A stretch of 27,315 nucleotides of DNA from Candidatus Kerfeldbacteria bacterium CG08_land_8_20_14_0_20_43_14 (GCA_002774575.1 PEXW01000067.1:1-27315), one strand, 5' to 3'; positions 6,432-14,599 are shown, counted from the stretch's first letter. Made by a program: numbers and translations. The notes: generated by a model from the sequence alone, not told the origin.

Positions 6432-7516
6432 AATTTGACTTGATACCGATAGGCCAAAGCGACTGCTAGAACTAAAATCAGCATTACCGCTCCGAGGGAA
6501 ATGAGCGCGTATAATTTTTGCTGACCTTTGGTTACCAATGTTACGCTGCCAAAAACCGCAGTAATGGTGTATAAAAGCAAAACCGCCTGGCGGTGAGATA
6601 AGCCGGCATCCAGCAGTCGAAAATGCAAATGCCCCCGGTCAGAAACAAAAGCAGATTTACGGGCAATAACCCTCCGGCCAATTGCCCAAAGAATATCCAA
6701 AGCCGGAATTCCTAAAATTAACAGGGCGGTCGCGATTTTCCCGCCGGCAATAATGGCCAAGGTGCCAAGCATAAAACCTGTCCAGGTTGAGCCGGCTTCG
6801 CCCAAAAAAATTTTGGCTGGGTGCCAGTTCCAGATTAAAAAGCCGCAGCAGCAGCCGGCTAAAATCACGGCTAAAATCACGGTTTCCGGCTGAGTTACTT
6901 CTTTGGACAAACTTAAAAAGGCGATGATTACCGCGCCAATAGCCGTGATACCCGAAACCAGGCCGTCTAACCCGTCTAAAATCTTGGTGGTGTAAGTTGC
7001 GGCTATCAGCCACAAAAAAGCAAAAACATCGGCAAATAAAACTATTTTAAAAGGAAGGGTATGGATGGAAAAAATTGTCCAGGAAATTGTATTCAAATCT
7101 AATATCCCGCCAAGAGGATTGGTTATATAAGGTATACCAATGCCAAAAGCAATGATTATCAAAGCTGACAAAATCGGAAACCAAATTTGTTTTTTAGCTT
7201 TGAGATGATATTTATCATCCAAATAACCGCCGATCATTAAAACAAGTCCAGCCAAAGTTATGCCAATCAAGTATTTTGGCAAGAAAAAACCGCCGAAAAG
7301 CCGATTGCTGAACAAGGCAATTATCCAGGCAATAATTATAAAACTTAAAAAAATCGCCCAGCCTCCTAAAAGCGGAATGGGTTTGTCATGAATTTTCCTT
7401 TGTGGAGCCTGGGCCGGTGCATCAACAATATTTTTTGCCAGACTGTATTTTCTGACTAAAAAAGTCAGAAACACTGACAATAAAAAAGCGGCAAAGCCGG
7501 ATAAAAAATATATCAT
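6410..7516 (-). CDS. WecA/MraY-like polyprenyl-phosphate sugar-1-phosphate transferase
   Basis: Polytopic membrane enzyme (368 residues, about 10-11 hydrophobic segments) of glycosyltransferase family 4. The family transfers a UDP-linked sugar-1-phosphate to a polyprenyl phosphate, starting cell-surface polymer synthesis. Family motifs in order: RKIHDKPIPLLGG (40-52), GGYLDD with Asp100-Asp101, LDGLDGL (180-186), GEAGS (239-243) and DRGHLHFRL (293-301). The HLHFR segment and lack of MraY-specific stretches favour a WecA/TagO-type enzyme over MraY. Two deviations stand out: Lys178 where an Asn is usual before the DGLDG motif, and Glu240 where GDxGS normally has Asp. Its ATG overlaps the ruvX stop. 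Confidence 0.88.
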   Translation of the reverse strand: MIYFLSGFAAFLLSVFLTFLVRKYSLAKNIVDAPAQAPQRKIHDKPIPLLGGWAIFLSFIIIAWIIALFSNRLFGGFFLPKYLIGITLAGLVLMIGGYLDDKYHLKAKKQIWFPILSALIIIAFGIGIPYITNPLGGILDLNTISWTIFSIHTLPFKIVLFADVFAFLWLIAATYTTKILDGLDGLVSGITAIGAVIIAFLSLSKEVTQPETVILAVILAGCCCGFLIWNWHPAKIFLGEAGSTWTGFMLGTLAIIAGGKIATALLILGIPALDILWAIGRRVIARKSAFVSDRGHLHFRLLDAGLSHRQAVLLLYTITAVFGSVTLVTKGQQKLYALISLGAVMLILVLAVALAYRYQVKLKKRPIN

Positions 7517-7914
7517 TTTGCTCGTCTGGCCAAATAGGTTTGTAAAATCTGAACCGCGGCCTGGGCATCAATTTTTTGCTTGGCTGATTTGCCGCTTTCC
7601 AGATTCAATTTCTCGGCCGCCGCGCTGGTTAATCGTTCGTCAATGGTTTCCACTGGCACATTCAAAACATGGGCCAAATCCGCCGTTACCTCCCTGACCC
7701 GGCTGGTTTGTTTGGTATCTTTGCCATCCAAGCCAATTGGCAGGCCAATTACCACTCGTTCAATATTTTCCGCTTCGACAATTTTTGACAATTCTTCAAT
7801 CGTTTGGGTAAAATTTTGCATTTTTAAAACCTTCCAGGGAAAAGCCCATGATTCGTCCTGACTCATGGCTAAGCCCAATCTTTTGTCGCCCCAATCAATG
7901 GCTAAAATTTTCAT
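7513..7914 (-). CDS. RuvX/YqgF family nuclease (pre-16S rRNA processing / Holliday-junction resolvase-like)
   Basis: A 133-residue RNase H-fold protein. The family is implicated in maturation of the 5' end of 16S rRNA and has also been called a putative Holliday junction resolvase. Diagnostic motifs are AIDWGDKRLGLA at the N-terminus (first acidic residue), ERVVIGLPIGLDG in the middle, ETIDERLTS (second acidic residue) and KIDAQAAVQILQTYL at the C-terminus. The length is typical. Its start overlaps the map stop (ATGA) and its stop overlaps the start of the WecA-like gene, so all three are probably translationally coupled. Confidence 0.95.
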   Translation of the reverse strand: MKILAIDWGDKRLGLAMSQDESWAFPWKVLKMQNFTQTIEELSKIVEAENIERVVIGLPIGLDGKDTKQTSRVREVTADLAHVLNVPVETIDERLTSAAAEKLNLESGKSAKQKIDAQAAVQILQTYLARRAK

Positions 7915-8657
7915 AATTGTGTAATAATTTCATAACCATTTTCAGTCACCATAAGGGTATGTTCGTAATGAGCGGACAAGCCGCCATCAGCCGTCATTAT
8001 GGTCCAGTGGTCTTGGGCAGTGCTGACTTCAAAACTGCCTTCTGTAACCATAGGCTCAACCGCAATAACCGAACCGGTTTCCAGAACTATACCTGTGCCT
8101 TTTTTGCCGTAATTAGGGATTTGTGGGTCTTCGTGAATATGCCGGCCGACACCGTGCCCGACCAATGACCGGACTACATTAAAACCATTTTTTTCCACCA
8201 AATCCTGAATGGCCTGGCCAATATCGCCCGTGGCAACCCCGGCCCTTATGGTTTTCGCGCCCTGCCAAAAAGCTTTTTCCGTAACTTCAATAATTTTTTT
8301 AGCTTTGGCTGAAATTTTTCCCACGCCGACGGTCAAAGCCGCGTCAGTAAAAAATCCTTGGAATTTCACGCCGCAATCAATGCCGACAATATCGCCGTTT
8401 TTAAAAGTCTTATGGCCGGGTATGCCGTGAACCACTTCTGAATTCACGGAAACACATAATGTCGCGGGAAAACCTTGGTAGCCCTTAAAGGCCGGCTCGG
8501 CGCCGGATTTTCTGATTATTTTTTCAGCAAAAGCATCAATTTCGCTGGCTTTAGTCCCTGGCTTAATTTCTTTAGAAACACGCGCAAGGGTCTGCGCCAA
8601 AATTTTCCCTCCCAAACGCAAAACACTTATTTCCGCCGGATTAGTCAGCTTAGTCAT
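7911..8657 (-). CDS. Methionine aminopeptidase, type I
   Basis: Removes the initiator methionine from nascent proteins at the ribosome using a two-metal site. The 248-residue pita-bread fold shows the expected ligands: HGIPG (substrate His), GIDCGVKFQGFFTDAALT (two Asp), GHGVGRHIHEDPQIPN (His), VIAVEPMVTEGS (Glu) and HYEHTLMVTENG (Glu). There is no N-terminal SH3-binding extension or zinc finger. It follows adk with a 4-nt ATGA overlap. The secY-adk-map order is the common bacterial spc-operon tail; infA and rpmJ, often next, are absent and ruvX follows instead. Confidence 0.97.
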   Translation of the reverse strand: MTKLTNPAEISVLRLGGKILAQTLARVSKEIKPGTKASEIDAFAEKIIRKSGAEPAFKGYQGFPATLCVSVNSEVVHGIPGHKTFKNGDIVGIDCGVKFQGFFTDAALTVGVGKISAKAKKIIEVTEKAFWQGAKTIRAGVATGDIGQAIQDLVEKNGFNVVRSLVGHGVGRHIHEDPQIPNYGKKGTGIVLETGSVIAVEPMVTEGSFEVSTAQDHWTIMTADGGLSAHYEHTLMVTENGYEIITQL

Positions 8658-9334
8658 AAATGCGGCACCAGGGCATTAATAACGCTCCTGAACACCCCCT
8701 GGATTGATTGCTCGCCGTCAATTTCCAAAAGCCTGCCTGTTTCACTATAAAACCCTGACAATTCTTTTATTCTGGATTCGTAAGCTTCATAACGTTTCTT
8801 GACAACCTCGGGCGTATCATCTGTCCTGGTAATTAATTGCTGGCCGCACAATTCACAAATATTTTTTTTATAAGAAATATCCTGGGGGTGGTAAACATGC
8901 TGATCAAACTGACAATATTTTCTTTTGGTCAACCTGGACAAAGCTTCCTGGAGCGAAACCCTGATTGAAATGGCAAAAGGCTCCCGGATTTCATAAACCT
9001 TAATCATTCTTTCCAAGCCAATTGCCTGGGGCAAAGATAAAGGAAAAGCGTCAAAAACAAAACCGGTTTTTCGATAAAGACGATTGATTTCCTTTTCAAC
9101 TAACTCCACGATAATATTGTCGGGCTGCGGAATACCTTGATTGTACCTGGCTTTAACCGCCTCGGCAAAAGGGTCGCCAGATACTTCAGAGTTGATTATT
9201 TTTCTGACCAGATCTCCGGATGACAAATGGTATAAGGAAAAACGCTCGGCCAACATTTGGGCTTGCGTGCCTTTGCCAGACCCGGGCGGGCCCAGCAAAA
9301 TCAGGTTAAAGGGTCGGGGGTGTGAAGTGCTCAT
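8654..9334 (-). CDS. Adenylate kinase (divergent AMP site)
   Basis: Catalyses ATP + AMP to 2 ADP in the cytosol. The 226-residue protein is a long-form kinase with P-loop GPPGSGKG (15-22), SSGDLVR with Arg44, and a LID domain (about 134-172) with Cys141-x2-Asp144 and Cys160-x2-Cys163 as likely zinc ligands. LID and core arginines Arg134, Arg138, Arg170 and Arg181 are present. The usual GFPR motif, whose Arg contacts the AMP phosphate, reads AFPLS here (96-100), with Leu99 in the Arg position. This may mean altered substrate preference or weaker AMP binding. It has its own promoter candidate 110 nt below secY and overlaps map by ATGA. Confidence 0.92.
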   Translation of the reverse strand: MSTSHPRPFNLILLGPPGSGKGTQAQMLAERFSLYHLSSGDLVRKIINSEVSGDPFAEAVKARYNQGIPQPDNIIVELVEKEINRLYRKTGFVFDAFPLSLPQAIGLERMIKVYEIREPFAISIRVSLQEALSRLTKRKYCQFDQHVYHPQDISYKKNICELCGQQLITRTDDTPEVVKKRYEAYESRIKELSGFYSETGRLLEIDGEQSIQGVFRSVINALVPHL

Positions 9335-9354
9335 GGATTCTTTGGAATTACTTA

Positions 9355-9384
9355 ACTATAGCTTACCAAAGGCAGAATTGCCAA
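9355..9384 (-). promoter_or_regulatory. Possible promoter of adk-map-ruvX-glycosyltransferase
   Basis: Read on the minus strand, TTGGCA (9384-9379) and TATAGT (9360-9355) are 18 bp apart, about 20 nt before the adk start. It sits in the 110-nt gap after secY, which is the only gap in this part of the run long enough for a promoter. Confidence 0.45.
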
Positions 9385-9444
9385 TATAAAAATCAGCCTA
9401 TCCAGACAAACCAAGCTTTTAATTGAAGAAATTAAGTTTTTAAA

Positions 9445-10728
9445 TTATTTATAAAAAGCTTCGTAATCCCGCATGACCAACTGGGATTGAACTTGTTTAA
9501 CGCTTTCCAAAACCACGCTGACTACGATCAAAAGACTGGTGCCGCCAATGGCCAGGGATTTTACATTCGTGGCCGACTGCATGATAGTCGGCAAAACCGC
9601 GATTGCGCCCAGAAACAAAGCACCGCCTAAAATAATCCGATTAGAAACAAAACTTAAATAATGCGAAGTCGGCTGGCCCGGCCTGATGCCGGGAATAAAG
9701 CCACCTTGCTTCTGCAAGTTCTCCGCGATGTTGTTCGGCTGAAAAACCACAGCTGTGTAAAAATATGTAAAAGCCACGACCAAAACAAAATAAGCGACCC
9801 CATAAAAAGCCTGGTTTTGAAAAGTGGTGTTCACCCAGGTGGCCAGATTGGCGATCCAGGGGATGGCATTTTTAGTGAAAAACTGGGCAATAAGCGGCGG
9901 CACCAAAATAATTGAAACCGCAAAGATGATAGGGATCACGCCGGCCTGGTTAACCCGCAAAGGCAGATGGGTGTTCACGCCGCCGGCTGACTGCTGTCCC
10001 ATTATTCTTTTGGCATAGGTAACCGGAATGTTTCTCTGACCCTCTGTCACAAAGACCACGCCAGCTATGGTTATGGCGGCAATTACCAAGAAAGTGACAA
10101 TAGTGAAAATTTGGGTTTTATCCAAAACGCTCAAAGTCTGCTGAATGGATTGCGGGACCTGGGCCACAATGCCGGCAAAGATAATCAAGGAAATTCCATT
10201 GCCGACTTTTTTTTCGTTAATAAGCTCCCCGATCCACATTAACAGCATAGTGCCGCCGACAATGCAGACGATGGCCGTAATCAACTGGAATGGTGAGAGT
10301 GTGCCAAGTAATTTTCCACCGCCCTGTTGCTTTAAAAAAGTCAGAGTGCTAAAAGCCTGCAAAACCGTCATAGGCACGGTCAGATACCTGGTGTACTGAT
10401 TAATTTTGGCTTGGCCGGATTCGCCTTCTTTCTGCATTGCTTCCAGTTTTGGAATAATCATGGTCAGCAACTGCATGATAATTGAAGCGGTAATATACGG
10501 TCCAACACCCAACATGACAATTGAAAAATTCTGTAAGCCGCCTCCAGAAAATAAATTCAAAAGCCCCAATAATGGATTACCCTGCAAAACCTGCTTTAAG
10601 CCGCTGGGGTCAACGCCTGGAACTGGGATGTGGGCTAAAATCCGGAAAATCAACAACATCAGAAGCACGAATAACAAAGTGTTTCTTAAGTCTTTAACTC
10701 GCCAAAGTTGGCTAAGTTTTTCAAGCAT
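9445..10728 (-). CDS. Protein translocase subunit SecY
   Basis: Channel-forming subunit of the SecYEG translocon in the cytoplasmic membrane. At 427 residues with about ten transmembrane segments it is full length. Landmarks are the TM1 end and plug region (AHIPVPGVDPSGL), the TM2 signature LGVGPYITASIIMQLL, GNGISLIIFAGIV in TM5, the NTHLPLRVNQAGVIPIIFA stretch, and the cytosolic loop GFIPGIRPGQPT. Its ATG shares one base with the rplO stop (TAATG), so translation is coupled to uL15. It ends the ribosomal run before the adk promoter gap. Confidence 0.97.
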   Translation of the reverse strand: MLEKLSQLWRVKDLRNTLLFVLLMLLIFRILAHIPVPGVDPSGLKQVLQGNPLLGLLNLFSGGGLQNFSIVMLGVGPYITASIIMQLLTMIIPKLEAMQKEGESGQAKINQYTRYLTVPMTVLQAFSTLTFLKQQGGGKLLGTLSPFQLITAIVCIVGGTMLLMWIGELINEKKVGNGISLIIFAGIVAQVPQSIQQTLSVLDKTQIFTIVTFLVIAAITIAGVVFVTEGQRNIPVTYAKRIMGQQSAGGVNTHLPLRVNQAGVIPIIFAVSIILVPPLIAQFFTKNAIPWIANLATWVNTTFQNQAFYGVAYFVLVVAFTYFYTAVVFQPNNIAENLQKQGGFIPGIRPGQPTSHYLSFVSNRIILGGALFLGAIAVLPTIMQSATNVKSLAIGGTSLLIVVSVVLESVKQVQSQLVMRDYEAFYK

Positions 10729-11228
10729 TATTCTTGAGCTTTAAGTTTTGCAGCCTGCCTTTTGGGTTTTGGCTGCGCGGAAATCGGCAGAATATGCGCG
10801 GATCCCCCAGCTTTTTCAATTTCAGTTCTGGCCGTCTTGGAAAAACTGTGCGCCCAGACATTCAAAGCTAAATTAATTTTACCTGTACCAAGTATTTTTA
10901 CCAAACTTTTCGGCTTAAGCAATTTGACCTTAACCAGGGCTTCTGGTGAAACTTTTTCTCCTGCTTTAAAGACCTCGGATAAATCACCTAGGTTGACCAC
11001 TGAATACTTGTTCCACTGGCTTTGAAAACCACGGGATTTAGGCAACTGCAAAAGCATTTGCTTTAAGCCGCGCCTAACCAACTTTTTTCGGCCGCCGCTG
11101 CGGGCTCGCTGGCCTTTGATGCCGCGGCCTGAAAATGTACCATGGCCCGAAGCATTGCCTCGACCGCGCCTGACCTTATTTTTCCTGCTGCCTTTTCCTG
11201 GAGTTAGATTTGAAAGATTTATTGACAT
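10728..11228 (-). CDS. Ribosomal protein uL15
   Basis: Late-assembling large-subunit protein. The chosen ATG (MSINLSNLTPGKGSRK) gives 166 residues; an upstream in-frame ATG would overlap rpsE and adds an unrelated stretch, so I reject it. Family signs are the glycine/arginine-rich N-terminus (RRGRGNASGHGTFSGRGIKG) and the C-terminal GTGKINLALNVWAHSFSKTA. The C-terminus carries a roughly 20-residue Ala/Lys-rich extension. It starts 4 nt after the rpsE stop, so there is no room for rpmD (uL30). Confidence 0.96.
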   Translation of the reverse strand: MSINLSNLTPGKGSRKNKVRRGRGNASGHGTFSGRGIKGQRARSGGRKKLVRRGLKQMLLQLPKSRGFQSQWNKYSVVNLGDLSEVFKAGEKVSPEALVKVKLLKPKSLVKILGTGKINLALNVWAHSFSKTARTEIEKAGGSAHILPISAQPKPKRQAAKLKAQE

Positions 11229-11232
11229 ATAT

Positions 11233-11745
11233 TTATTCTGTAACGGTTTTTCCCTTAACATTCCTGGGCCTTAATTTGCTTAAAGCCAATATCACTGCCT
11301 GAACATTATTAATTTTATTTTTGGAACCTAGCATTTTACTTACCACATCGTGTATACCAGCCAGATCCAGCACTGCCCGGGCCGCTCCCCCGGCAATAAC
11401 ACCAGAGCCAGTCGGGGCTGGTTTTAATAAAATCCTGGCGGCTTTAAATTTGAGATTTATCGCGTGAGGAATGGTATTGCCGTGCAAAACCACCTTGACT
11501 AAATGGCGCTTGGCCACGGTTGAAGCTTTTTCCACCGACATTTGCACGTCCGTGCCTTTGGCCACGCCCATGCCAACTCTGCCTTTCCGATCGCCTATAA
11601 CTACGCAGGCTCGAAAACGCATACGTTTACCGCCGGCTACAACGCGGGTTACGCGGGCCAAATCAATGGTTTTTTGGTCAAATTCGGATTTTTCCCTCTC
11701 CCTGGGGTGTCTGCGACCTGACTGTGAACGGAATTGTGGGTTCAT
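11233..11745 (-). CDS. Ribosomal protein uS5
   Basis: Small-subunit protein that takes part in decoding accuracy and mRNA unwinding. The 170-residue protein shows the double-stranded-RNA-binding-like N-terminal domain (TRVVAGGKRMRFRACVVIGD), the VGMGVAKG turn, and the C-terminal domain with PAPTGSGVIAGGAARAVLDLAG. The length is standard apart from a short basic N-terminal extension (HPREREKSEFDQ). It is tightly packed between rplR (19 nt) and rplO (4 nt). Confidence 0.97.
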   Translation of the reverse strand: MNPQFRSQSGRRHPREREKSEFDQKTIDLARVTRVVAGGKRMRFRACVVIGDRKGRVGMGVAKGTDVQMSVEKASTVAKRHLVKVVLHGNTIPHAINLKFKAARILLKPAPTGSGVIAGGAARAVLDLAGIHDVVSKMLGSKNKINNVQAVILALSKLRPRNVKGKTVTE

Positions 11746-11764
11746 AAATTATTTTTAGTATTTA

Positions 11765-12136
11765 TTAAAACTTCAAACCGCCAGCTCTGGCGCCCTCGGC
11801 AAAGGCCTTAACGCGACCATGATATTTATATCCGGCTGAATCAAAAACTACCGCTTCAATCTTTTTAAGTTTGGCTTTTTCGGCCATCAGCCTGCCCAAG
11901 GCTTCGGCTATGGCGATTTTAGTGGAAAGGCCTTTAGCTAACTCCAAGTCTTTTGGCAAATGCTTGTCTGTTATGCCAACCAAAGTCTTTGCTGTTTGGT
12001 CATTAATTATCTGCGCGGCAATATGTTTGGACGATCGGAACACCACTAACCTTGGCCGAACTTCCGAGCCTTTCACTTTAGCCCGGGTTCGCTTGTGTCT
12101 GTGCTGACGATTAATTTTTCGAGAATTATTTTTCAT
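11765..12136 (-). CDS. Ribosomal protein uL18
   Basis: 5S rRNA-binding protein of the large subunit, part of the central protuberance with uL5. The 123 residues carry the family pattern: basic N-terminus (NRQHRHKRTRAKVKG), RPRLVVFRSSKHIAAQIIND, and the C-terminal FDSAGYKYHGRVKAFAEGAR followed by AGGLKF. It lies 6 nt below rplF. Confidence 0.97.
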   Translation of the reverse strand: MKNNSRKINRQHRHKRTRAKVKGSEVRPRLVVFRSSKHIAAQIINDQTAKTLVGITDKHLPKDLELAKGLSTKIAIAEALGRLMAEKAKLKKIEAVVFDSAGYKYHGRVKAFAEGARAGGLKF

Positions 12137-12142
12137 AAAATA

Positions 12143-12694
12143 TTATTTAGCTCCGGCCGCCTTAACCACTTTACCAGCCTTCCGGCGGACGACTTCGTCT
12201 GTATACTTAATGCCCTTGCCTTTATAAGGTTCTGGCGGTTTTAGCCGGCGAATTTCCGCCGCTGTTTCACCGACTGCCTGTTTGTCCACTCCGGATATAA
12301 TTATAGTATTTTTTTCAACTGACAAAGTTATACCTTTGGCTGGCGTAAAAATTACCGGGTGGGAAAAGCCAATGTTTAATTGCAGATTCGCTCCTTGCAA
12401 GACCGCCTTAAAACCGACACCATGGATTTCAAGTCGTTTTTCAAAACCTTTGAAAACGCCCTCGACCGCGTTAGAGATCAACTGTCTGCCCAAACCCCAC
12501 AAAGCCCGATCCCTTCGATTATTGTGATCAACCACATCAACATTAATGATTGAGCCTTCAATCTTGCTCAAAATCCGGCGGTTTAATTTCAAATTAATTT
12601 CGCCTTTAGGGCCAACGACTTTTATTTCCGGTCCGTTGGCTGAAACTGAAACGGCCGCAGGTATAGTAATAGGTTTTTTGCCGACTCTGGACAT
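12143..12694 (-). CDS. Ribosomal protein uL6
   Basis: Large-subunit protein near the GTPase-associated and sarcin-ricin region. It has 183 residues, beginning SRVGKKPITIPA and containing VVGPKGEINLKLN and the diagnostic C-terminal PPEPYKGKGIKY motif, followed by a basic tail. Two repeated alpha/beta domains are expected and the length fits. It is 4 nt downstream of rpsH. Confidence 0.97.
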   Translation of the reverse strand: MSRVGKKPITIPAAVSVSANGPEIKVVGPKGEINLKLNRRILSKIEGSIINVDVVDHNNRRDRALWGLGRQLISNAVEGVFKGFEKRLEIHGVGFKAVLQGANLQLNIGFSHPVIFTPAKGITLSVEKNTIIISGVDKQAVGETAAEIRRLKPPEPYKGKGIKYTDEVVRRKAGKVVKAAGAK

Positions 12695-12698
12695 AAGT

Positions 12699-13082
12699 TT
12701 AAAAAATTGTACAAATTAATTCTCCGCCGATATGCTTTTTTCTGGCTTCTTTATCAGTCAACAATCCTTGAGGAGTGGACAGGATTGCTTTGCCCAAACC
12801 ATTCTTCACTCGCGGGATGGCGCCGACAGAAACATAGAGCCTTCGGCCTGGCTTAGATTGACGAACCAACTCCTGAATAAAACTGGTTCCGTCTGGATTG
12901 TATTTCAAAGTAACTGTAAAAGTTTTTTTGTCAGGCGAAGGCAGAGCCGCGGCTAAATATGATTCGCGCACCAAAACCGTGGCGATGGCAAAACGCATTT
13001 TTGAATAAGACATGATTACGGTTCGCTGACGAGCAAGTCCAGCGTTGCGTATTCGAGTTAACATGTCGGCAATTGGGTCCAT
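12699..13082 (-). CDS. Ribosomal protein uS8
   Basis: 16S rRNA-binding assembly protein, which regulates the spc operon translationally in E. coli. The 127 residues start DPIADMLTRIRNAG and end with the family C-terminus STPQGLLTDKEARKKHIGGE. The rRNA-binding core is intact. I see no obvious mimic of the uS8 rRNA site near rplE, so autoregulation is not shown. Confidence 0.97.
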   Translation of the reverse strand: MDPIADMLTRIRNAGLARQRTVIMSYSKMRFAIATVLVRESYLAAALPSPDKKTFTVTLKYNPDGTSFIQELVRQSKPGRRLYVSVGAIPRVKNGLGKAILSTPQGLLTDKEARKKHIGGELICTIF

Positions 13083-13097
13083 AAAATTTATTAATTA

Positions 13098-13283
13098 TTA
13101 CCAGCTGGCTTTGCGCAAACCAGGAATCTCACCGCGGTTAGCTAATTCCCTGACGCAGATGCGGCACATATCAAACTTCCGCATATAACCATGAACACGG
13201 CCGCAACGCCAACAGCGCCTGACGGTTCTGGTTGAATACTTTGGCTTGCGTTTTGCTTTAGCCTGAAGGGCTTGGGTTGACAT
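13098..13283 (-). CDS. Ribosomal protein uS14, zinc-binding type
   Basis: Short 61-residue uS14 of the zinc (type Z) form, which binds the 30S head. Four cysteines form the zinc site: CWRCG and, after the GYMRKFDM linker, CRIC. The C-terminal GEIPGLRKASW is the family ending. Zinc-dependent uS14 is the ancestral form; no zinc-free paralog is in the window. Confidence 0.97.
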   Translation of the reverse strand: MSTQALQAKAKRKPKYSTRTVRRCWRCGRVHGYMRKFDMCRICVRELANRGEIPGLRKASW

Positions 13284-13287
13284 AGAA

Positions 13288-13905
13288 TTATTCTTTCTTT
13301 TTCTTTAAATCCAATTTTTTCGGCTTTTTAATTTCATCCGCGCCTTTTTCAATGCCCTCCCTAAACTGGAAACCCATCGCCGATAAAAGCGCCTGGCCAG
13401 CTTTGGCGTCTTTGGCCGTGGTTATCAGGTTTATTTCCAAGCCATGAATTCTTTCAACTTCATCTGACGCAATTTCCGGAAAAGCCAAATGTTCCTTAAA
13501 ACCTAAAGTGTAATTACCTTGCTTATCAAAAGCTTTGGCCGAAACTCCGCGGAAATCGCGGATACGGGGCAGGGCAACATTAATCAATTTATCCAAAAAT
13601 TCGTACATTCTTTTGCCCCGCAAGGTGACCATGGCGCCTATGGCCATGCCTTCCCTGATTTTAAAAGCGGAAATTGACTTCCCGGCCTTTGTTAAAATAG
13701 GCTTTTGTCCGCTGATTCTGGTTAAAGTGGAAACTGTTGCTTCCTGAAGTTTAGAATCCTTAATCCCATTGCCAAAACTGGAATTGATTACGATTTCTGT
13801 AACCTTTGGAACAGCATTGATATTTTTCACGTCTAAAATTTTTGCCAGATTCGGGGCTATTTCTTTTCGATATTTTTCTAATAGTCTGGGGGTGTTGGAT
13901 TTCAT
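13288..13905 (-). CDS. Ribosomal protein uL5
   Basis: 5S rRNA-binding protein of the large-subunit central protuberance. The core covers about 175 residues, with family segments IVINSSFGNGIKD, RISGQKPILTKAGKSISAFK, GAMVTLRG and LINVALPRIRDFRGV. At 205 residues it exceeds the usual 179 through a lysine-rich C-terminal tail (KKPKKLDLKKKKE). Its ATG overlaps the rplX stop as ATGA. Confidence 0.97.
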   Translation of the reverse strand: MKSNTPRLLEKYRKEIAPNLAKILDVKNINAVPKVTEIVINSSFGNGIKDSKLQEATVSTLTRISGQKPILTKAGKSISAFKIREGMAIGAMVTLRGKRMYEFLDKLINVALPRIRDFRGVSAKAFDKQGNYTLGFKEHLAFPEIASDEVERIHGLEINLITTAKDAKAGQALLSAMGFQFREGIEKGADEIKKPKKLDLKKKKE

Positions 13906-14216
13906 ATGCCAAATACTGAATTACATTTAACGCAAACTTTTTGCTTTTTACCGTCAGTGGAAACAAAAATTTTATTTCTTCTGGGCTTATTGCACTTGGA
14001 ACAAAACAACATAACATTGGCGACGTTTAATGGCGCAAAAAAGGAAACTTTTTGGCCTTTGTCGCGGCCACGGCGATTGCGGATGTGGCGCGTCCTTTCA
14101 TTAACACCCTCAACAACCACCAAATTCTTTTTCGGAAAAACTTGAAGTATCTTGCCTTTTTTGCCTCGACTCTGGCCTTTGATAATTATGACTTGTTCAC
14201 CTGATTTAAAATTCAT
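13902..14216 (-). CDS. Ribosomal protein uL24
   Basis: Assembly-initiating large-subunit protein located near the polypeptide exit tunnel. The 104 residues contain the KOW motif (GEQVIIIKGQSRGKKGKILQ) and the KNLVVVEGVNERTRH strand. The C-terminus holds two CxxC pairs (CSKC and CVKC) separated by a basic loop, a zinc-ribbon tail seen in many but not all bacteria. It is coupled to rplE by an ATGA overlap. Confidence 0.97.
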   Translation of the reverse strand: MNFKSGEQVIIIKGQSRGKKGKILQVFPKKNLVVVEGVNERTRHIRNRRGRDKGQKVSFFAPLNVANVMLFCSKCNKPRRNKIFVSTDGKKQKVCVKCNSVFGI

Positions 14217-14220
14217 AAAT

Positions 14221-14592
14221 TTACAAAACTTCTGGAGCTAAAGAAATCAATTTGGAAAATCCCTTGGTTTTTAATTCTCTGGCCACTGGCCCAAAAATTC
14301 TGGTGCCTTTCGGCTCCTTGGATTTTGGATCAATAATTACGGCGGCATTGTCGTCAAAACGAATATAAGAACCATCCGCTCTCCGGTATTCTTTTCTTTG
14401 ACGGACAATAACCGCGTGGTGCATTTCGCTTTTTTTCACACTGGAATGAGGGGTGGCCTCCTTGACCACAACGCGTACAATATCACCAAGCTGCGCATAG
14501 TGCTTTTTGTAGCCACCCAGATTGGTTATCACTGCCAAATCTCTTGCGCCGGTGTTATCTGCAGAAACTAATTTGGAACGAAGTTGTACCAT
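14221..14592 (-). CDS. Ribosomal protein uL14
   Basis: Large-subunit protein at the subunit interface, contacting 16S helix 14. The 123-residue protein is very conserved: LVSADNTGARDLAVITNLGG near the start, GDIVRVVVKEATPH in the middle, the RFDDNAAVII strand and GTRIFGPVARELK near the end. Length and motifs are standard. Confidence 0.98.
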   Translation of the reverse strand: MVQLRSKLVSADNTGARDLAVITNLGGYKKHYAQLGDIVRVVVKEATPHSSVKKSEMHHAVIVRQRKEYRRADGSYIRFDDNAAVIIDPKSKEPKGTRIFGPVARELKTKGFSKLISLAPEVL

Positions 14593-14599
14593 AAATTAA

